This document shows positions 4,146 to 5,127 of a stretch of 5,127 nt of DNA, piece by piece. This DNA is from Chloroflexota bacterium (GTDB lineage: Bacteria > Chloroflexota > Dehalococcoidia > Lucifugimonadales > UBA3495), in contig JAPPJA010000099.1 of assembly GCA_028874675.1 (NCBI GenBank), forward strand, positions 1-5,127, in the 5' to 3' direction. The position numbers were made by a program, and so were the translations under genes. Each line of letters opens with the position of its first letter. Position 1 is the stretch's first letter. Under the pieces are notes generated by a model, which ran no database searches, was not told where the DNA came from, and saw only the letters and a list, made by a program, of their open reading frames with translations.

Positions 4146-4870
4146 AATCATCCCGTGGAAGCTCCCGCTATATCATCGGCGCCGTCCTGGTGGCCGTCGG
4201 GGCGTTGCTGCTGCTGAGCAATACCAACGTGGTCAACCTGGACTGGGGCTGGGACTTTGTCAAAACGTGGTGGCCGGTCCTGCTGATAGTATGGGGACTC
4301 TGGGACCTGGTATCCGGAGGCTTCCGCTTCCGGGTCTGGCCCATCGTCATGCTGTTGCTGGGCATCGGTTTCCAGCTGTCGGCCCTGGACTTGTGGCAAT
4401 GGGATTTCTCGGTAATCTGGCCAGCCCTGATTGTGATAGTGGGACTGTCCATCCTGCTGGGCCGCCGGGGTCGCCGAAACCGCATGCGCCAATCCGGGAC
4501 GACCATCGAGGGCACAACAGTATCTCGCACCAGCGCCGGCGACTCGTGGCGGGCGGTGTTTGCCAGCATCGAGGAGAGCTACGCTGGCCGGGAATTTCCG
4601 GGCGGCGAGGTCGAAGCCAACTTTGGAAGCCTGACTCTTGACCTGCGGGGCGCAACACTGCCCGCCGGTGAAGTACGCCTGGAAGTCAACCTAACCTTTG
4701 GCGGACTGCACCTGAGGGTTCCGGCCGCCTGGCGCGTCAACATTGACGGTGTCAACGCCCACTTTGGCGATGTCCAGGACAAACGCGCCAACCCGTCGCC
4801 CGACGCCGCGGAAGGAGAACTCGTAATAGTGGGTACGGTGACCTTCGGAAACCTGGAGATTTCGGGGTGA
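4142..4870 (+). CDS. LiaF-like four-helix membrane protein with C-terminal beta domain
   Basis: A 242-residue protein. Four hydrophobic segments (about residues 11-27, 42-60, 65-83, 91-107) form the N-terminal membrane part of the LiaI/LiaF-like type, with WWPVLLIVWGLWDL and WPALIVIVGLSILLG as two similar repeats. A basic stretch RRGRRNRMR (109-117) follows, then a linker and a C-terminal beta-rich domain (about 138-242) with repeated FG turns: NFGSLTLDLRGA, TFGGLHLRVPAAWRV, HFGDVQD, TFGNLEI. This matches the LiaF/YvqF C-terminal family (DUF2154-like). In Firmicutes LiaF restrains the LiaRS cell-envelope stress system. No LiaR or LiaS lies in the window, so that role is not shown here. ATG 4142 is preferred; in-frame TTG 4121 has its purine-rich site only 3 nt away. 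A Nudix gene follows after 78 bases on the same strand. Confidence 0.85.
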   Translation: MKSSRGSSRYIIGAVLVAVGALLLLSNTNVVNLDWGWDFVKTWWPVLLIVWGLWDLVSGGFRFRVWPIVMLLLGIGFQLSALDLWQWDFSVIWPALIVIVGLSILLGRRGRRNRMRQSGTTIEGTTVSRTSAGDSWRAVFASIEESYAGREFPGGEVEANFGSLTLDLRGATLPAGEVRLEVNLTFGGLHLRVPAAWRVNIDGVNAHFGDVQDKRANPSPDAAEGELVIVGTVTFGNLEISG

Positions 4871-4888
4871 GAGCCGTTCTCTCGCCCC
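4864..4888 (+). terminator. Hairpin overlapping the stop codon of the LiaF-like gene
   Basis: GGGGTGAGAG (4864-4873) pairs with CTCTCGCCCC (4879-4888) over ten positions, one a T-G wobble, with a 5-nt loop CCGTT. The TGA stop (4868-4870) lies inside the left arm. No proper T-run follows, only AATTTA at 4894-4899, so it may be a weak terminator, a 3' stability structure or a translation-sensitive hairpin. Confidence 0.42.
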
Positions 4889-4935
4889 CGGCAATTTACG
4901 CAGAAGTACCGGACAAATTACGCCCTGGCAACCTT

Positions 4936-4941
4936 GGGAGG
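4936..4941 (+). promoter_or_regulatory. Ribosome binding site of the Nudix gene
   Basis: GGGAGG lies 7 nt before ATG 4949, supporting that start near the window edge. Confidence 0.75.
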
Positions 4942-4948
4942 TCAGCAT

Positions 4949-5127
4949 ATGCCGCCACCGGAACGTTACAACACCCGCTATAACCTGGGCGTCGGAGGGG
5001 CCGTCGTCAGGGACGGCAAGCTGCTCCTGGTGCGCCGCGCCTCCCGACGAGGCCGGGGCAACTGGCAGATTCCCGGGGGGTTCGTAGAGCAGGACGAGAC
5101 CATGGAGCAGGCGGTGGTCCGCGAGGT
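4949..5127 (+). CDS. Nudix hydrolase, 5' part only
   Basis: The first 59 complete codons of a Nudix-domain protein, cut by the right edge. The N-terminal strand region reads NLGVGGAVVRDGKLLLVRRA (about 12-31). It leads into GNWQIPGG (37-44) and the Nudix box G44-X5-E50-X7-R58-E59, in which FVEQDETMEQAVV lies between G44 and R58. The EExGU end of the box lies beyond the window. The family hydrolyses nucleoside diphosphates linked to another moiety, such as ADP-ribose, NADH or oxidised nucleotides, with Mg2+ bound by the box glutamates. The short N-terminal extension MPPPERYNTRY before the first strand has no clear domain. The precise substrate cannot be told from this fragment. ATG 4949 is fixed by GGGAGG. 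It follows the LiaF-like gene by 78 bases with a hairpin between, so co-transcription is uncertain. Confidence 0.9.
   Translation, partial: MPPPERYNTRYNLGVGGAVVRDGKLLLVRRASRRGRGNWQIPGGFVEQDETMEQAVVRE

Noticed and set aside
1..5127. tRNA or rRNA genes
   Set aside because: I saw no cloverleaf with a conserved T-arm and no ribosomal RNA-like sequence in the intergenic stretches read by eye.

Overview
The window is GC-rich bacterial DNA: about 62-65% GC in sample 60-base lines of the main coding regions, with strong purine-rich ribosome binding sites. Two adjacent SMP-30/gluconolactonase paralogs, a LiaF-like four-helix membrane protein and long intergenic gaps with palindromic repeats would fit a Chloroflexota-type (for example Dehalococcoidia/SAR202-like) genome. 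That placement is inference from gene style only, because no marker gene is present.

Layout. (1) 1-449, minus strand: 5' part of an unrecognised, highly charged, coiled-coil-like protein that runs off the left edge. (2) 450-1312: a long gap without a convincing gene. It ends in a perfect TATAAT and a strong leader hairpin just before (3) 1313-2221, SMP-30/gluconolactonase family protein 1. (4) 2222-2931: a repeat-rich interval holding a small GIY-YIG nuclease-family gene (about 2354-2653) and three related palindromic elements (A, B, C). (5) 2932-3828: SMP-30/gluconolactonase paralog 2. (6) 3829-4141: a fourth element copy (D), a possible terminator, two further hairpins and a possible leader mini-ORF. 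(7) 4142-4870: LiaF-like membrane protein. (8) 4949-5127: start of a Nudix hydrolase that runs off the right edge.

How the parts relate. The SMP-30 proteins keep the expected metal-site residues and are probably soluble lactonases or related metal-dependent hydrolases of unknown substrate. They look like products of a local duplication, with most obvious divergence in a loop between the two asparagine motifs. The GIY-YIG gene sits between them, is clearly lower in GC (about 47% over 2401-2640), and is bracketed by palindromic elements. Element A ends immediately before its start region, and B and C form an inverted pair just downstream. The four elements share a layout (weak 5' hairpin, GT(C/A) linker, strong GC hairpin) and show compensated base-pair changes. 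This GIY-YIG-plus-palindrome arrangement is the most interesting feature. It resembles in logic the known REP/RAYT relationship but with a different nuclease family; the functional link is a hypothesis. The LiaF-like and Nudix genes look like ordinary housekeeping or stress neighbours with no visible tie to the lactonases.
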